Below are positions 42,366-52,349 of a DNA stretch of 64,000 nt, one piece after another. Under the pieces are notes generated by a model that searched no databases, was not told where the DNA came from, and saw nothing but the letters and a program-made list of their open reading frames with translations. Each line of letters begins with the position of its first letter. The first letter of the stretch is position 1. This DNA comes from Stenotrophomonas maltophilia (GTDB lineage: Bacteria; Pseudomonadota; Gammaproteobacteria; Xanthomonadales; Xanthomonadaceae), in the NCBI GenBank assembly GCA_900113425.1, contig FOZF01000001.1, positions 846,358-910,357 of the forward strand, given 5' to 3'. The position numbers and the translations under genes are program-made.

Positions 42366-43925
42366 ATGAAGTTCTCCTCGCAGACGCTGCGCACATTCAC
42401 CACCCTGCACACCTGGGTCGGCCTGGTCGCCGGCTTCGGCCTGTTCGTGGCCTTCTATGCAGGCGCCCTGACCCTCTTCCACCATGACCTGCCGTTGTGG
42501 CAGACGCCGGGCGCGGCGACGGCAGTGCCCGCGGACCTGGATGACGCACAGCACCTGCTCGAGGACGTGCTGGCAGCCCACGCGGAGGCACGCCGCCATG
42601 TCGGCATGACCTTCCCCGGCACCGACCATCCGCAGCCGCTGGCCTACTGGCAGACCGATGACGGAAGCTGGCGCTACGCGTGGCCGGGACACACCGCCGG
42701 CAGCCCGACGCCGCCGCAGACCGGTCTGGCCGAACTGGTCAATGAGCTGCATTACAGCCTGGGCCTGCCGGTGGCCGGCGTGTATGTGATGGGCATCGTC
42801 AGCCTGCTGTACGGCATGGCCCTGCTCAGCGGCCTGGTGATCCACCTGCCGAAACTGCTGGGTGACCTGTTCGCGTTGCGCCCGGGCCGCAACCTCAAGC
42901 AGCAGTGGCAGGATGCGCACAACGTGATCGGCGTGCTCAGCCTGCCCTTCCATCTGATGTTCGCCGTCACCGGCGCCCTGCTCTGCCTGGCGTTCGTGCA
43001 GATGGCACTGCTCAATCCGCTGATCTTCGATGGCAAGCTGCTGCAGGCCGTGCCGACCGCGATGGATACCGCTCCGGTGCGCGAGGCCAGCGGCGTTCCG
43101 GCACCGCCGGGCAGCCTGCAGGTCCTGCATGCGCGCGCCTTGGAAGTGGCCCGCGCACAGGGCGTGGCCAACTTCGAACCGGCCTATCTGAAACTGGCCA
43201 ATGGTGGCGACGCCAAGGCCACCATCGAGATTACCGGCGAATCCACCGGCACGCTGGGCCCGCTGGGTGCGGTCGCCCTGGATGTGACCACCGGCGACGT
43301 GCTGGCCACGCAGCTGCCGGGCCAGCGCGATGCCAACCACGCCACGCTGAGCGCCGCCTATGCGCTTCATTTTGGCGAGTTCGGCAACGGCGTGGTGGTC
43401 TGGTTGTACTTCCTGATCGGGCTCGGCGGCGCCTTCCTGTTCTATTCCGGCAACCTGCTGTGGATCGAATCGCGACGCAAGCGACGCCAGCCCGAGCAGT
43501 CGCGTGCGGCCGTCAACATGGCGCGTGCCACCGTCGGTGTCTGCATCGGCCTGTGCGTGGCGATCTCGCTGGCGTTCGTGGTGGCGCTGGTGCTCGAACG
43601 CGCAGCACCCGCGGCGGTCGACCAGGGCATCCGCTGGGCCTGTTTCAGCAGCTGGGGCGCGTGCGCGCTGTGGGCGTTCCTGCGCAGGCCCGCGCAGGCT
43701 GCCCGGGAACTGCTGTGGGCCGCTGCGGCCGCGACCGCGCTGGTGCCGGTCCTGCATGGCGCATTGAACGGTGACTGGCTGTGGCGTGCCGCCGCTGCCG
43801 GGCACTGGCCGCTGTTCTGGATCGACGCCGTCGCCCTGGCGATGGCCTTCGGCTTTGCGCGCCTGGCGCTGGCCAGCCAACGCCGCGCGCGCAACGGCGA
43901 CCCCAACAGCGTCTGGGCCGACTGA
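42366..43925 (+). CDS. PepSY-associated transmembrane-helix protein (siderophore reductase-like)
   Basis: 519 residues from ATG 42366. The N-terminal helix (LHTWVGLVAGFGLFVAFYAG) has the PepSY_TM signature. Periplasmic segments hold HxxH-type His and alternate with further helices (YLFLIGLGGAFLFYSGNLLWIE-like region near 365-390). Relatives such as FoxB/FpvG reduce or help release iron from siderophores at the inner membrane. The TonB-dependent receptor of this window (11.7-14 kb) is far away, so no link is claimed. Confidence 0.85.
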   Translation: MKFSSQTLRTFTTLHTWVGLVAGFGLFVAFYAGALTLFHHDLPLWQTPGAATAVPADLDDAQHLLEDVLAAHAEARRHVGMTFPGTDHPQPLAYWQTDDGSWRYAWPGHTAGSPTPPQTGLAELVNELHYSLGLPVAGVYVMGIVSLLYGMALLSGLVIHLPKLLGDLFALRPGRNLKQQWQDAHNVIGVLSLPFHLMFAVTGALLCLAFVQMALLNPLIFDGKLLQAVPTAMDTAPVREASGVPAPPGSLQVLHARALEVARAQGVANFEPAYLKLANGGDAKATIEITGESTGTLGPLGAVALDVTTGDVLATQLPGQRDANHATLSAAYALHFGEFGNGVVVWLYFLIGLGGAFLFYSGNLLWIESRRKRRQPEQSRAAVNMARATVGVCIGLCVAISLAFVVALVLERAAPAAVDQGIRWACFSSWGACALWAFLRRPAQAARELLWAAAAATALVPVLHGALNGDWLWRAAAAGHWPLFWIDAVALAMAFGFARLALASQRRARNGDPNSVWAD

Positions 43926-43962
43926 CCGCCCCGCCGGGTCATGCCGGCGGAGCGCCGCGCCT

Positions 43963-45153
43963 TCAATCGCCCACGCGGACCTTGTGCCAGGGCGCCAGCA
44001 TCGCGTTGAGCAGGCTGGCCTGTTCATCGTCGCCGGTCAGCTCCCACATGAAGACGCCGGCCAACCCCTGTTCGCGGGCGAACTGCGCCCGCAGGCCGAT
44101 CGAACGCGGGTCTTCATAGCTGATGAAGACGTTCTCCCGCGGGTTGTACAACCACGGGCTCTGCGCCTTCGGATGCCAGTGCCTGGTCCAGCCCGGCTGA
44201 TCGAGGTAACGCGCCTTGATCACCCGCCAGTCGCCGGCGTCGGCCGGCGCACTGTAAGCCTGGTACAGGCCGTCGGCAGTCTCCCCGGTCACCTTGAAGC
44301 CGCGCCCGTAGAACGGCACGCCCAGCACCAGTTTGTCCGCCGGTACGCCATGTTCGCGGTAGTACTGCACCGCACCGGCCACGTTGTTCCAGCGCCGCAG
44401 TTCCGACGCCAGCGGGTCGGCCGGCACTTCATGCAACGGCGCGTTGAAGGTCGACACGGCCGAGAAGCCGGTACCCATGTCGTAGCTCATCAGGTTGATG
44501 AAATCGAGTATCCCGGCCAGCGCAGGCAGGTCGTAGCTGGCGGCGGGATCATAGGGGCCATCGGTCTGCAGCCGGCCAGCGGCCAGCGCGGCGGTCAGCA
44601 GCATCGGCTGCCCTGCCCTGCGCCCGTAGGTATCGAGCGCGGTACGGAACGCCTGCGCCAGGCGCGTCATGTTGGCCCGGTCCTGCGGACGATGCGCCAG
44701 TTCCTTCGGGCCCCCACTGACCGGGAACTCCCAGTCGATGTCCACGCCATCGAAGCTGCCTGCGTGCCGCTCGAAGAACAGCGTCATGCAGGAGTCGACC
44801 AGGCGCCTGCGGCTGGCTTCGGTCAGCGCGGCATCGGAGAAGCCGCCGGCACCCCAGCCGCCGATCGAGATCAGCGTGCGCAGATGCGGATGCGCTTTTT
44901 TCAGGTCAGCCAGTTCGGCAAGGTTCTTCGATGCGTCGGCACCGATCACGCATCGGCCGTCTTCGATGGTGGAGAACGCGTAGAACAGATGCGTCAGGCG
45001 CTCGGCTGGAATGCTCGACACCGGATAGCGCCCGGCGGAACCACCGGGGTAGTAGGCGCCGAAGATCGGCGACTGCGCCGGTGCAGCGTGCACTGCGCCA
45101 GGCAAGGCAGCGGCGACGAGTACGGCAAGGACGGCCACGGTCTGGCGGAACAT
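43963..45153 (-). CDS. Glycoside hydrolase family 18 protein (secreted chitinase-like)
   Basis: 396 residues with a signal peptide (about 1-23, ending VHA). The TIM-barrel motifs SIGGW (96-100) and DGVDIDWE (135-142, catalytic Glu142) are intact, as is MSYD near 222-225, so activity on chitin or related beta-1,4-GlcNAc polymers is likely. There is no chitin-binding domain. It is divergent from the serine hydrolase gene. Confidence 0.92.
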   Translation of the reverse strand: MFRQTVAVLAVLVAAALPGAVHAAPAQSPIFGAYYPGGSAGRYPVSSIPAERLTHLFYAFSTIEDGRCVIGADASKNLAELADLKKAHPHLRTLISIGGWGAGGFSDAALTEASRRRLVDSCMTLFFERHAGSFDGVDIDWEFPVSGGPKELAHRPQDRANMTRLAQAFRTALDTYGRRAGQPMLLTAALAAGRLQTDGPYDPAASYDLPALAGILDFINLMSYDMGTGFSAVSTFNAPLHEVPADPLASELRRWNNVAGAVQYYREHGVPADKLVLGVPFYGRGFKVTGETADGLYQAYSAPADAGDWRVIKARYLDQPGWTRHWHPKAQSPWLYNPRENVFISYEDPRSIGLRAQFAREQGLAGVFMWELTGDDEQASLLNAMLAPWHKVRVGD

Positions 45154-45401
45154 GGGATCTCCCGGTTCGAAGGCGCAGCCACGGTAGCAAACCGATCACG
45201 CCCCGGCGCGGCTTCATCGAATGTCGTCCACTGGACAGGCACGGACGCCCGCAGGATGACATCGGCATGTCCCTCACGCCCCACGGCAGGACACCGCGCT
45301 GCCGTCGCCGGTACTGGCCCTTCAGAATTCTTCAGACACGCTTCCAGCACTTCAGCGAGGGACCGGGCTCAATCCAGTCTCCTTCCCGATGGAGCCCGAC
45401 C

Positions 45402-46460
45402 ATGCGTCCGTTGATGTCCTTCCTCCTTCTGCTGCTGGCATTCATACCCCACACCACCGGCGCCGCGACACCCGCCTCCGTCCGCCTGCCCGCCCTGGAG
45501 CAGGCCATCGCCCGCGATGACCTCAAGCAGATCCGCAGCGTGCTGCTGCAGGTCGACGGCAACGTCGTCTACGAGGGGTATTTCAACGGCGCGGACGCGG
45601 GCACCCTGCACGATGTGCGCTCGGCCAGCAAAAGCGTGACAGCACTGCTGATCGGCGCCGCCATCGGCGAGGGGGCACTGCCGGGCGTGCAGGCCCGGGT
45701 CTACGACTACTTCCCCGGATTCACCGCGCGCCACACCGTCGACCCACGCCTGCGCGCCCTCACCCTGCAGGATCTGCTGACCATGAGCAGCCTGTGGGAA
45801 TGCGACGACGAGAACCCGTTCTCGAGCGGCCACGAAGAGCGCATGTACGTGAGCGAGCGCTGGCTGGACTTCGCCCTGTCCCTGCCGGTGAAGGGCTTCG
45901 CGCCCTGGATGCAGCGACCGGAGGACAGCCCTCATGGTCGTTCCTTCGCGTACTGTACGGCCGACTCGTTCGTGCTCGGCGCCGTGCTCGAAAGGGCCAC
46001 CGGCATGCCACTGTCGGAGTATGCCGCTCGGGCACTGGAACGTCCGCTGGGCATCACCGAGAGCCACTGGAACCGTTCACCGGAGGGCATCGGAATGGGA
46101 GGCGGCGGCACGCGCTACCGCAGCCGCGACCTGGCGCGGCTGGGGCAGCTGGTGCTGGATCAGGGGCGCGGCAATGGCCGGCAACTGGTTCCCCGCGACT
46201 TCATCGCTGCAATGATCCAGCCACAGGCCCGCACCGGCGATGGCAGCGAGTACGGCTATCAATGGTGGGGCCTGCAGCTGACGGTGCAGGGCAGGCAGCG
46301 GACCGTGTGGGCGATGTCCGGCAACGGCGGCAATTATGTCTTCCTGATTCCAGACAGGAATGCCGTGGCCGTAGTCACCAGCCAGGCCTACAACCGCAGC
46401 TTCGCCCATCCGCAGTCACGGCGGATTCTCACCGAGTTCCTGCTTCCGGCGCTGCGCTGA
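45402..46460 (+). CDS. Serine hydrolase, beta-lactamase/class C-like, exported
   Basis: 352 residues from ATG 45402 with a signal peptide (about 1-21). The nucleophile motif SASK is at 74-77 (Ser74, Lys77). The YxN-equivalent position reads YCT near 185 and the third motif region has SGNGGNYVF. This pattern suits the 6-aminohexanoate-dimer-hydrolase/esterase branch (NylB-like) better than true AmpC enzymes. A role in beta-lactam resistance is not implied. The 3' end overlaps the convergent regulator gene by 32 bp. Confidence 0.85.
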   Translation: MRPLMSFLLLLLAFIPHTTGAATPASVRLPALEQAIARDDLKQIRSVLLQVDGNVVYEGYFNGADAGTLHDVRSASKSVTALLIGAAIGEGALPGVQARVYDYFPGFTARHTVDPRLRALTLQDLLTMSSLWECDDENPFSSGHEERMYVSERWLDFALSLPVKGFAPWMQRPEDSPHGRSFAYCTADSFVLGAVLERATGMPLSEYAARALERPLGITESHWNRSPEGIGMGGGGTRYRSRDLARLGQLVLDQGRGNGRQLVPRDFIAAMIQPQARTGDGSEYGYQWWGLQLTVQGRQRTVWAMSGNGGNYVFLIPDRNAVAVVTSQAYNRSFAHPQSRRILTEFLLPALR

Positions 46461-47991
46461 GACCGGACAGATCGGAGGGTCGCCATGCGGCGGCGAGGAC
46501 CTGCGCCCGCTGCCTGGCGACATCCGCATCGATACGCGCCAGCAGCGGTCCCCACTCCGGCGCGCTGCGCAGCGGAGCATACAGCGGCGTGACACGCAGC
46601 CATGCGGCATCGCGGAAGCCATCATCCACCGCCTGGTGCAGCGCGACCACAGCGCCCTTCGCATCACCCACCGACTGCAACAGCAGGGCCCGCTCGAGCG
46701 CGGCATCGGCCCAACCATCACCACTACCCGCCGGCAGGCGCTGCAATCGCGCGCGTGCCCATGCCGGATCGATGGCCGTCGATCCGTACAGGCCGGCCAG
46801 CGTCTCTCCCAACGATTGCTGCGGCCGCAGCCGGTGCGCCGTCGCGAACGCCTCGGCCGCCGCCGCGGTGTCACCGGCCAGCAATGCCAGTTCTCCCTGC
46901 AGGCGCAGCAGTTGGGGGTGCGGTGTGCCCCGCGTCAATGCGATGGCCAGCTCCTCCCGGGCGCGCCCGGCGGCCCCGGCAACGTACAGGCTGCGCGGCC
47001 AGGCGATGTTGGCGAACACGTTGTCCGGATAAAGCTGGAAGTTGCGCGCGTGGCGCTGCGCTGCCGCCTGGGTGAAACCGAGCAGTTCCATTTCGCGCGC
47101 CACCTGCACATCCCGGAAGCGGATGCGTTCGGGTGCCTTGAGCGCGAGGTTGGCGTGCAGCGCCAGCGACAGGTGACCCTGCTCCTGCTGCAGGTAGGCC
47201 AGCGATGCCCGGGTGCGCTCGTCCGCAGGATCAAGCTGGATCGCGCGCGCGTAGTCGGCCACGGCGTCGTCCATCCGCCCAAGGCAATCATGCGCATATC
47301 CGCGCAAGGCGTACGTGGCACCGTCATCCGGCGCCCGTGCGCGTTCGGAGTCAGCCAGCGCCAGCGCTTCGCGCATCTGCTGCGGAGAACCGTTGAACAG
47401 GCATCCCTGCGCCGCCAATGCGCGTGCCAGCCCACGCCGGGCCGCGCTGGATTCGGGATCGACCTGGAGTGCCTGGCGGTAGAGGGCAATCGCGCGCTCG
47501 TTGTTGCTCGCCTGGCCGATGCCGGCGTAATAGTCCGCGCGCTGCAGCAGGGACGTGGCTGCGGCGGGCGGCGCCCGGCCCGGCCACGCCAGCACCGCCA
47601 CCGCCAACCCGCCCCCCGCCACCAGCGCTGCAGCCCACCACCAGCGCCCTCGTGACGATCGGATCACCGGCGGCGGTGCCATCGGCGTCGGTGCAGCGCA
47701 CAGCTGATAGCCGCGCCCACGCACCGAACGGATGTAGCGCGGCCGACGGCTGTCATCGCCGAGTGCCTGCCGCAGCAGTTTCACCCGCTGACTGACCGCA
47801 TCCTCACCAACCACCGCAGGCGCCCAGACCTGGGCCGCCAACGTGTCGAAATCCACCACGCGGGTGCCGTGTGCAAGCAGCACGTCGAACAGCGTCCAGC
47901 TCAGGCCACTGACGGGCAGGGCCACACCGGCGCGGCTCACGCGCTGCGCCGGGCGGTCGATGTCCAGGTCGAGCAGGCGCAGGAGGTCCAT
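46429..47991 (-). CDS. CadC/ToxR-like winged-helix membrane regulator with TPR domain
   Basis: 520 residues from ATG 47991 with AGGAGG just upstream. A Trans_reg_C winged helix is at about 1-98 (VVGEDAVSQRVKLLRQALGD; YIRSVRGRGYQL), a single membrane helix near 117-136 (WWWAAALVAGGG), and a periplasmic part made of about eight TPR-like repeats. One-component regulators of this form sense periplasmic or membrane signals directly. The sensed signal and targets are unknown; the adjacent serine hydrolase is a possible target. Confidence 0.88.
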   Translation of the reverse strand: MDLLRLLDLDIDRPAQRVSRAGVALPVSGLSWTLFDVLLAHGTRVVDFDTLAAQVWAPAVVGEDAVSQRVKLLRQALGDDSRRPRYIRSVRGRGYQLCAAPTPMAPPPVIRSSRGRWWWAAALVAGGGLAVAVLAWPGRAPPAAATSLLQRADYYAGIGQASNNERAIALYRQALQVDPESSAARRGLARALAAQGCLFNGSPQQMREALALADSERARAPDDGATYALRGYAHDCLGRMDDAVADYARAIQLDPADERTRASLAYLQQEQGHLSLALHANLALKAPERIRFRDVQVAREMELLGFTQAAAQRHARNFQLYPDNVFANIAWPRSLYVAGAAGRAREELAIALTRGTPHPQLLRLQGELALLAGDTAAAAEAFATAHRLRPQQSLGETLAGLYGSTAIDPAWARARLQRLPAGSGDGWADAALERALLLQSVGDAKGAVVALHQAVDDGFRDAAWLRVTPLYAPLRSAPEWGPLLARIDADVARQRAQVLAAAWRPSDLSGLSAAPEAGTR

Positions 47992-48030
47992 TGCAACAGC
48001 ATAGCGGCAAGCCCGCTCCGGATGCCGGAC

Positions 48031-48058
48031 AAAGAAAAAGCGGGCCGAAGCCCGCTTT
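48031..48058 (-). terminator. Terminator of the rimP-pnp operon
   Basis: On the minus strand AAAGCGGGC-TTCG-GCCCGCTTT, then TTCTTT. It lies about 70 bp past the pnp stop and 40 bp before the regulator gene, separating the two. Confidence 0.8.
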
Positions 48059-48128
48059 CTCATTCCAGCGATGTCAGCGGCGGTGGCTCAACCAGGGTTG
48101 ACACCTGCCGTGATCGACCGTGGGTCGA

Positions 48129-50237
48129 TCATTCGGCGCTGGCGCCTTCGCCTTCTTCCACGGCCTTCATCGACAGGCGGATACGGCCCTGCTTGTCGAC
48201 TTCCAGCACCTTGACCTTGACCACATCGCCTTCCTTCAGCTTGTCGCCGACCTTCTCGACGCGCTCGCTGGAGATCTGCGAGACGTGGACCAGGCCGTCC
48301 TTGCCCGGCAGGATGGTGACGAACGCGCCGAAGTCCATGATCTTGGCGACCTTGCCTTCGTAGATGCGGCCCGGCTCGACGTCCGAGGTGATCTGCTCGA
48401 TGCGGGCCTTGGCGGCCTGGGCAGCGATCGCGTTGACCGAAGCAATGACGATGGTGCCGTCATCCTGGATGTCGATCTGGGTGCCGGTTTCCTTGGTGAT
48501 GGCCTGGATGGTCGAGCCACCCTTGCCGATCACTTCGCGGATCTTGTCCGGGTGGATCTTGATGGTCAGCAGGCGCGGCGCGTAGTCGGACAGTTCCGAA
48601 CGCGGAGCGGTCAGGCCGTGGGCCATTTCGCCCAGGATGTGCAGACGGCCAGCCTTGGCCTGCTGCAGAGCCTGCTTCATGATCTCTTCGGTGATGCCTT
48701 CGATCTTGATGTCCATCTGCAGGGCGGAGATGCCCTCAGCGGTACCGGCCACCTTGAAGTCCATGTCGCCCAGGTGATCTTCGTCACCCAGGATGTCGGA
48801 CAGGACGACGAAGCGATCGCCTTCCTTGACCAGACCCATGGCGATACCGGCCACCGGGGCCTTCACCGGCACGCCGGCGTCCATCAGGGCCAGCGACGAA
48901 CCGCAGACCGAGGCCATCGACGAGGAACCGTTCGACTCGGTGATTTCCGAGACGACGCGGATGGTGTACGGGAAGGCTTCCAGCGACGGCATGACAGCCA
49001 GCACGCCGCGCTTGGCCAGGCGACCGTGGCCGATCTCGCGGCGCTTCGGGCCCATCATGCGACCGCACTCACCCACCGAGAACGGAGGGAAGTTGTAGTG
49101 GAACAGGAAGTTTTCCTTGTACTCACCGGCAACGGCATCGATGACCTGACCGTCACGGGCGGTGCCCAGGGTGATGGTCACGATGGCCTGGGTTTCGCCA
49201 CGGGTGAACAGCGAGGAGCCGTGGGTACGCGGCAGCACGCCGGTCTTCACGGAGATCGGGCGGACGGTGTCCAGCGCACGGCCGTCGATGCGGACCTTGG
49301 TGTCCAGCACCGAGTCGCGCATGGTGCGGTATTCCAGTTCGCCGAATTCCTTCGACAGCTCGGCCGGGTTCCAGCCTTCGGCAGCCACGCGGCCCGCCAG
49401 AGCTTCGACCACGTCCTTCTTGATCGCCGAGATGGCGTCGCGACGCTGCAGCTTGTCACGCACCTGGAAGGCTTCGCCCAGGCGCGGGCCGATGGCTTCC
49501 TTCAGGGCGGCGATCAGCGCTTCGTTCTTGGCCGGGGCTTCCCAGGTCGACGGCTTGGTGCCGGCTTCGACGGTCAGCTCGTTGATCGCGTTGATGACCT
49601 TCTGCATTTCGCGGTGACCGAAGGTCACGGCGCCCAGCATCACTTCTTCCGACAGCAGCGCGGCTTCGGATTCGACCATCAGCACGGCGTTGGAGGTACC
49701 GGCAACGACCAGTTCCAGCTGCGAGTCAGCCAGTTCACTGACGGTCGGGTTCAGGATGTACTCGCCGTTCTTGTAACCGACCTTGGCAGCGCCGATCGGA
49801 CCCATGAACGGGGTGCCGGCCAGAGCCAGGGCCGCCGAAGCACCGATCAGGGCCGGAATGTCACCGTCCACGTCCGGGTTCAGCGACATCACCGTGGCGA
49901 TGATCTGCACTTCGTTCTTGTAGTCTTCCGGGAACAGCGGACGGATCGGACGGTCGATCAGACGCGAGATCAGGGTCTCCTTCTCGGTCGCACGGCCTTC
50001 GCGCTTGAAGAAACCACCCGGAATGCGGCCGCCGGCGTAGAACTTCTCCTGATAGTCGACGGTCAGCGGGAAGAAGTCCTGGCCTTCGCGCGCGCTCTTG
50101 GCGGCGACGGCGGTGACCAGCAGTACGGTGTCGTCCATCTTGACGATGACGGCGCCGCTGGCCTGACGGGCGACTTCGCCGGTCTCAAGCGTGACGGTGT
50201 GCTTGCCGTACTGGAAGGTTTTGGTGATTTTTGCCAC
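48129..50237 (-). CDS. pnp: Polynucleotide phosphorylase
   Basis: 702 residues. Two RNase PH domains (about 1-215 and 325-545), one KH domain (about 555-615) and one S1 domain (about 620-690) are all present. A 3'-5' phosphorolytic RNase in the degradosome. It is the last gene of the operon, 239 bp upstream-adjacent to rpsO through a strong stem-loop, the place where RNase III cuts in E. coli. Confidence 0.98.
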   Translation of the reverse strand: MAKITKTFQYGKHTVTLETGEVARQASGAVIVKMDDTVLLVTAVAAKSAREGQDFFPLTVDYQEKFYAGGRIPGGFFKREGRATEKETLISRLIDRPIRPLFPEDYKNEVQIIATVMSLNPDVDGDIPALIGASAALALAGTPFMGPIGAAKVGYKNGEYILNPTVSELADSQLELVVAGTSNAVLMVESEAALLSEEVMLGAVTFGHREMQKVINAINELTVEAGTKPSTWEAPAKNEALIAALKEAIGPRLGEAFQVRDKLQRRDAISAIKKDVVEALAGRVAAEGWNPAELSKEFGELEYRTMRDSVLDTKVRIDGRALDTVRPISVKTGVLPRTHGSSLFTRGETQAIVTITLGTARDGQVIDAVAGEYKENFLFHYNFPPFSVGECGRMMGPKRREIGHGRLAKRGVLAVMPSLEAFPYTIRVVSEITESNGSSSMASVCGSSLALMDAGVPVKAPVAGIAMGLVKEGDRFVVLSDILGDEDHLGDMDFKVAGTAEGISALQMDIKIEGITEEIMKQALQQAKAGRLHILGEMAHGLTAPRSELSDYAPRLLTIKIHPDKIREVIGKGGSTIQAITKETGTQIDIQDDGTIVIASVNAIAAQAAKARIEQITSDVEPGRIYEGKVAKIMDFGAFVTILPGKDGLVHVSQISSERVEKVGDKLKEGDVVKVKVLEVDKQGRIRLSMKAVEEGEGASAE

Positions 50238-50342
50238 GGAGGGTGTCCTTGGGGATGCTGTCTGCGAATTTGGACCGTCGGCGACCCTTGCCGCCAGCGG
50301 GTGACCGGATCGTTCCGGCCTGAATCGGGGATTGCGGTACTA

Positions 50343-50376
50343 CAAAACAAAACCGCGGCGCATCGCTGCGCCGCGG
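50343..50376 (-). terminator. rpsO-pnp intercistronic stem-loop
   Basis: Perfect arms CCGCGGCGCA and TGCGCCGCGG (10 bp, loop 4), with a T-rich tail TTTTGTTTTG on the minus strand. It can end rpsO transcripts and may also be an RNA-processing site that starts pnp control. Confidence 0.75.
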
Positions 50377-50388
50377 GGGATTCGTTGC

Positions 50389-50649
50389 TTAGCGACGCAG
50401 GCCAAGCTTCTCGATCAGGGCCTTGTAACGCTCGACGTCCTTCTTCTTCAGGTAGTCGAGCAGGCTGCGACGGCGGTTGACCATCTGCAGCAGGCCGCGG
50501 CGGCTGTGGTGATCCTTCTTGTGGGTCTTGAAGTGGCCGGTCAGCAGTTCGATGCGGGCGGTCAGCAGGGCCACCTGGACTTCCGGGGAGCCGGTGTCGG
50601 CGGCGCTGCGCTTGTTGTCTTCAATGACCTTCTGGGTGTCGATCGACAT
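50389..50649 (-). CDS. rpsO: 30S ribosomal protein S15
   Basis: 86 residues from ATG 50649. [25 protein letters not shown] is the canonical S15 core in its three helices. Primary 16S rRNA binding protein. It is between truB and pnp as in E. coli. Confidence 0.98.
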   Translation of the reverse strand: MSIDTQKVIEDNKRSAADTGSPEVQVALLTARIELLTGHFKTHKKDHHSRRGLLQMVNRRRSLLDYLKKKDVERYKALIEKLGLRR

Positions 50650-50822
50650 GTCTTTTTTCTCAGTGATGCGTGGCCGGCAGGAACGCGCTTCGCGCACCGC
50701 CAGGCTCGCCGTGGACTACAGGGATGAAACCTGCGCGGGGCAGGCTGCCAGAAAATGGCCGCGAAATTGTAACGGCCAGGGGCTCCGGGGACAAGGACCG
50801 GGGCTGAACCGCCCCGCCCTGT

Positions 50823-51731
50823 TCAGAGGTTGAAGCGGCGCTGCGGGGCCAGCAGGCCACTGTCATCGACCTGACCGAGGCCCTGGACAGCGGCGTCCGG
50901 ACCGAACACTGCCACCAGACCGCGCGGCCAGCCGGCATCGCGCAACCGCTGCCCCATGCAGAACCGTTGCGTCTGGCTGGCGTCCAGCTCGACCCGCGGA
51001 TACCCGGCCAGACCGTCGGCCAGCGGCAGCAGCAGCGCATCCATGGCCGCCAGGTCGCCCGTTTCGACCATGGCCCGTAGCTGGTCCAGGGTGACCATCG
51101 CCGGCTCGCGGAACGGTTCCACCCACAGCCGGCGCAGGGCGCTGATGTGTGCGCCACAGCCCAGCGCCTCGCCGAGATCACGCGCCAGGCTGCGGATGTA
51201 GGTACCCGAGCCACAGGTGACACGCAGGCGCAGCCGCTCGGGCTGCTGTTCCAGGACCTCGATGGCATGCACCTGGACCTGCCGCTCCGGCGCCTCGATG
51301 GCGTCGCCGCGGCGGGCCTTCACGTACAGCGGCTCGCCTCCCTGCTTCAGCGCTGAATAGATCGGGGCCCGCTGGCGGATGCTGCCGGTCAGCGGTGCCA
51401 GCGCGGCCTGCAGGGCGTCAGCAGTGATCTGCGGCACCGGGCGCTGCAGCAGCACCTCGCCTTCGGCGTCATCGGTGTCGGTGGTCTGGCCGAGCACGAT
51501 CTCGGCGTCATAGGCCTTGGCCGAGCCCAGTAGCAGGCCGGCGATCTTGGTCGCCTCGCCGAAGCACAACGGCAGCAGGCCGGTGGCCAGCGGGTCGAGA
51601 CTGCCGGTATGCCCGCCCTTCTCGGCACGGAACAGGCGGCGCGCCACCTGCAGGGCAGCGTTGGAGCTCATGCCGGTCGACTTGTCGAGCAGCAGGATGC
51701 CGTCCAGGCGGCGGAACTGAATTCGGGTCAT
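50823..51731 (-). CDS. truB: tRNA pseudouridine(55) synthase TruB
   Basis: 302 residues from ATG 51731. The catalytic motif [20 protein letters not shown] (aspartate within LDPLATG, near 43-49) and [13 protein letters not shown] near 175-187 are diagnostic. It makes pseudouridine 55 in the T-loop of nearly all tRNAs. A C-terminal PUA-like part completes it. Confidence 0.97.
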   Translation of the reverse strand: MTRIQFRRLDGILLLDKSTGMSSNAALQVARRLFRAEKGGHTGSLDPLATGLLPLCFGEATKIAGLLLGSAKAYDAEIVLGQTTDTDDAEGEVLLQRPVPQITADALQAALAPLTGSIRQRAPIYSALKQGGEPLYVKARRGDAIEAPERQVQVHAIEVLEQQPERLRLRVTCGSGTYIRSLARDLGEALGCGAHISALRRLWVEPFREPAMVTLDQLRAMVETGDLAAMDALLLPLADGLAGYPRVELDASQTQRFCMGQRLRDAGWPRGLVAVFGPDAAVQGLGQVDDSGLLAPQRRFNL

Positions 51732-51816
51732 GACAGATACGGGTGTAGCGCCGGACCATGCCCGGCAAGCGCGCGGCGCGGCCTGCATCAGACATCGCGC
51801 AGCCGGAATGCAGCAA

Positions 51817-51834
51817 CGCCGGGCATGCCCGGCG
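51817..51834. repeat. REP-like palindrome between rbfA and truB
   Basis: CGCCGGGCATGCCCGGCG, a perfect 18-bp palindrome, with a partner-like half GTAGCGCCGG...CCCGGC at 51745-51765. Such GC-rich elements recur through Stenotrophomonas genomes and act as transcript-stabilising hairpins. Confidence 0.65.
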
Positions 51835-51842
51835 TCGCGCGG

Positions 51843-52226
51843 TTATTCTTCGTCGCTTTCGCGGCGCTTCTCGGCAGCCACGGTGTCGGGCAGATCGCGC
51901 AGGATGTTGTCGATGTGCTCGCCCCGATCAACCGAGTCGTCGTAATGGAAATGCAGCTCCGGCACGTGGCGCAGCTTCATCGCCCGGGCCAGGTCCATGC
52001 GCAGGCGGTAGCCCAGTTCCTTCAGACCGGCCACCGCTTCGGCCGAGCGTTCCGGCATCAGCGCGGTGACGAAGACCTTGGCATGGGCCATGTCGCGGGT
52101 GATTTCCACGTCGGACACGCTCACCGAGGGCAACCCGTGCTCGCGCACGGCGTTGTGCACCAGGGTGCCGAGTTCACGGCGCAGCTGGGCGGAGACACGG
52201 TCGGTTCGATGGAAAGTCTTGGGCAC
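51843..52226 (-). CDS. rbfA: Ribosome-binding factor A
   Basis: 127 residues from GTG 52226 (PKTFHRTDRVSAQLRREL...). The KH-like core (VSVSDVEITRDMAHAKVFV; LRHVPELHFHYDDS) is canonical. Late 30S maturation factor, needed at low temperature. A longer ORF start further upstream lacks homology. Confidence 0.95.
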   Translation of the reverse strand: MPKTFHRTDRVSAQLRRELGTLVHNAVREHGLPSVSVSDVEITRDMAHAKVFVTALMPERSAEAVAGLKELGYRLRMDLARAMKLRHVPELHFHYDDSVDRGEHIDNILRDLPDTVAAEKRRESDEE

Positions 52227-52253
52227 GCGGTCGGGCTCTTGAATTGAATGTGA

Positions 52254-52340
52254 CCCGACCAAGGTCGGGCCCTACCGGGAGAGACGGCCCGACCGGGGTC
52301 GGGCGCCACCTGGGGTGGACCGGCCCGCGAGGGCCGGTCC
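52254..52340. repeat. Three hairpins between infB and rbfA
   Basis: CCCGACC/GGTCGGG at 52254-52269, the same arms at 52288-52303, and GGACCGGCCC/GGGCCGGTCC at 52317-52340. The first two are copies of a REP-like element. There is no T run after any of them, so they look like stabilising or attenuating structures, not full terminators. Confidence 0.6.
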
Positions 52341-52349
52341 GTTGCAGCA

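Noticed and set aside
45402..46460. AmpC-type beta-lactamase
   Set aside because: SxxK is present but the YxN and KTG motifs are not of the AmpC form; the sequence fits the NylB/esterase branch better.
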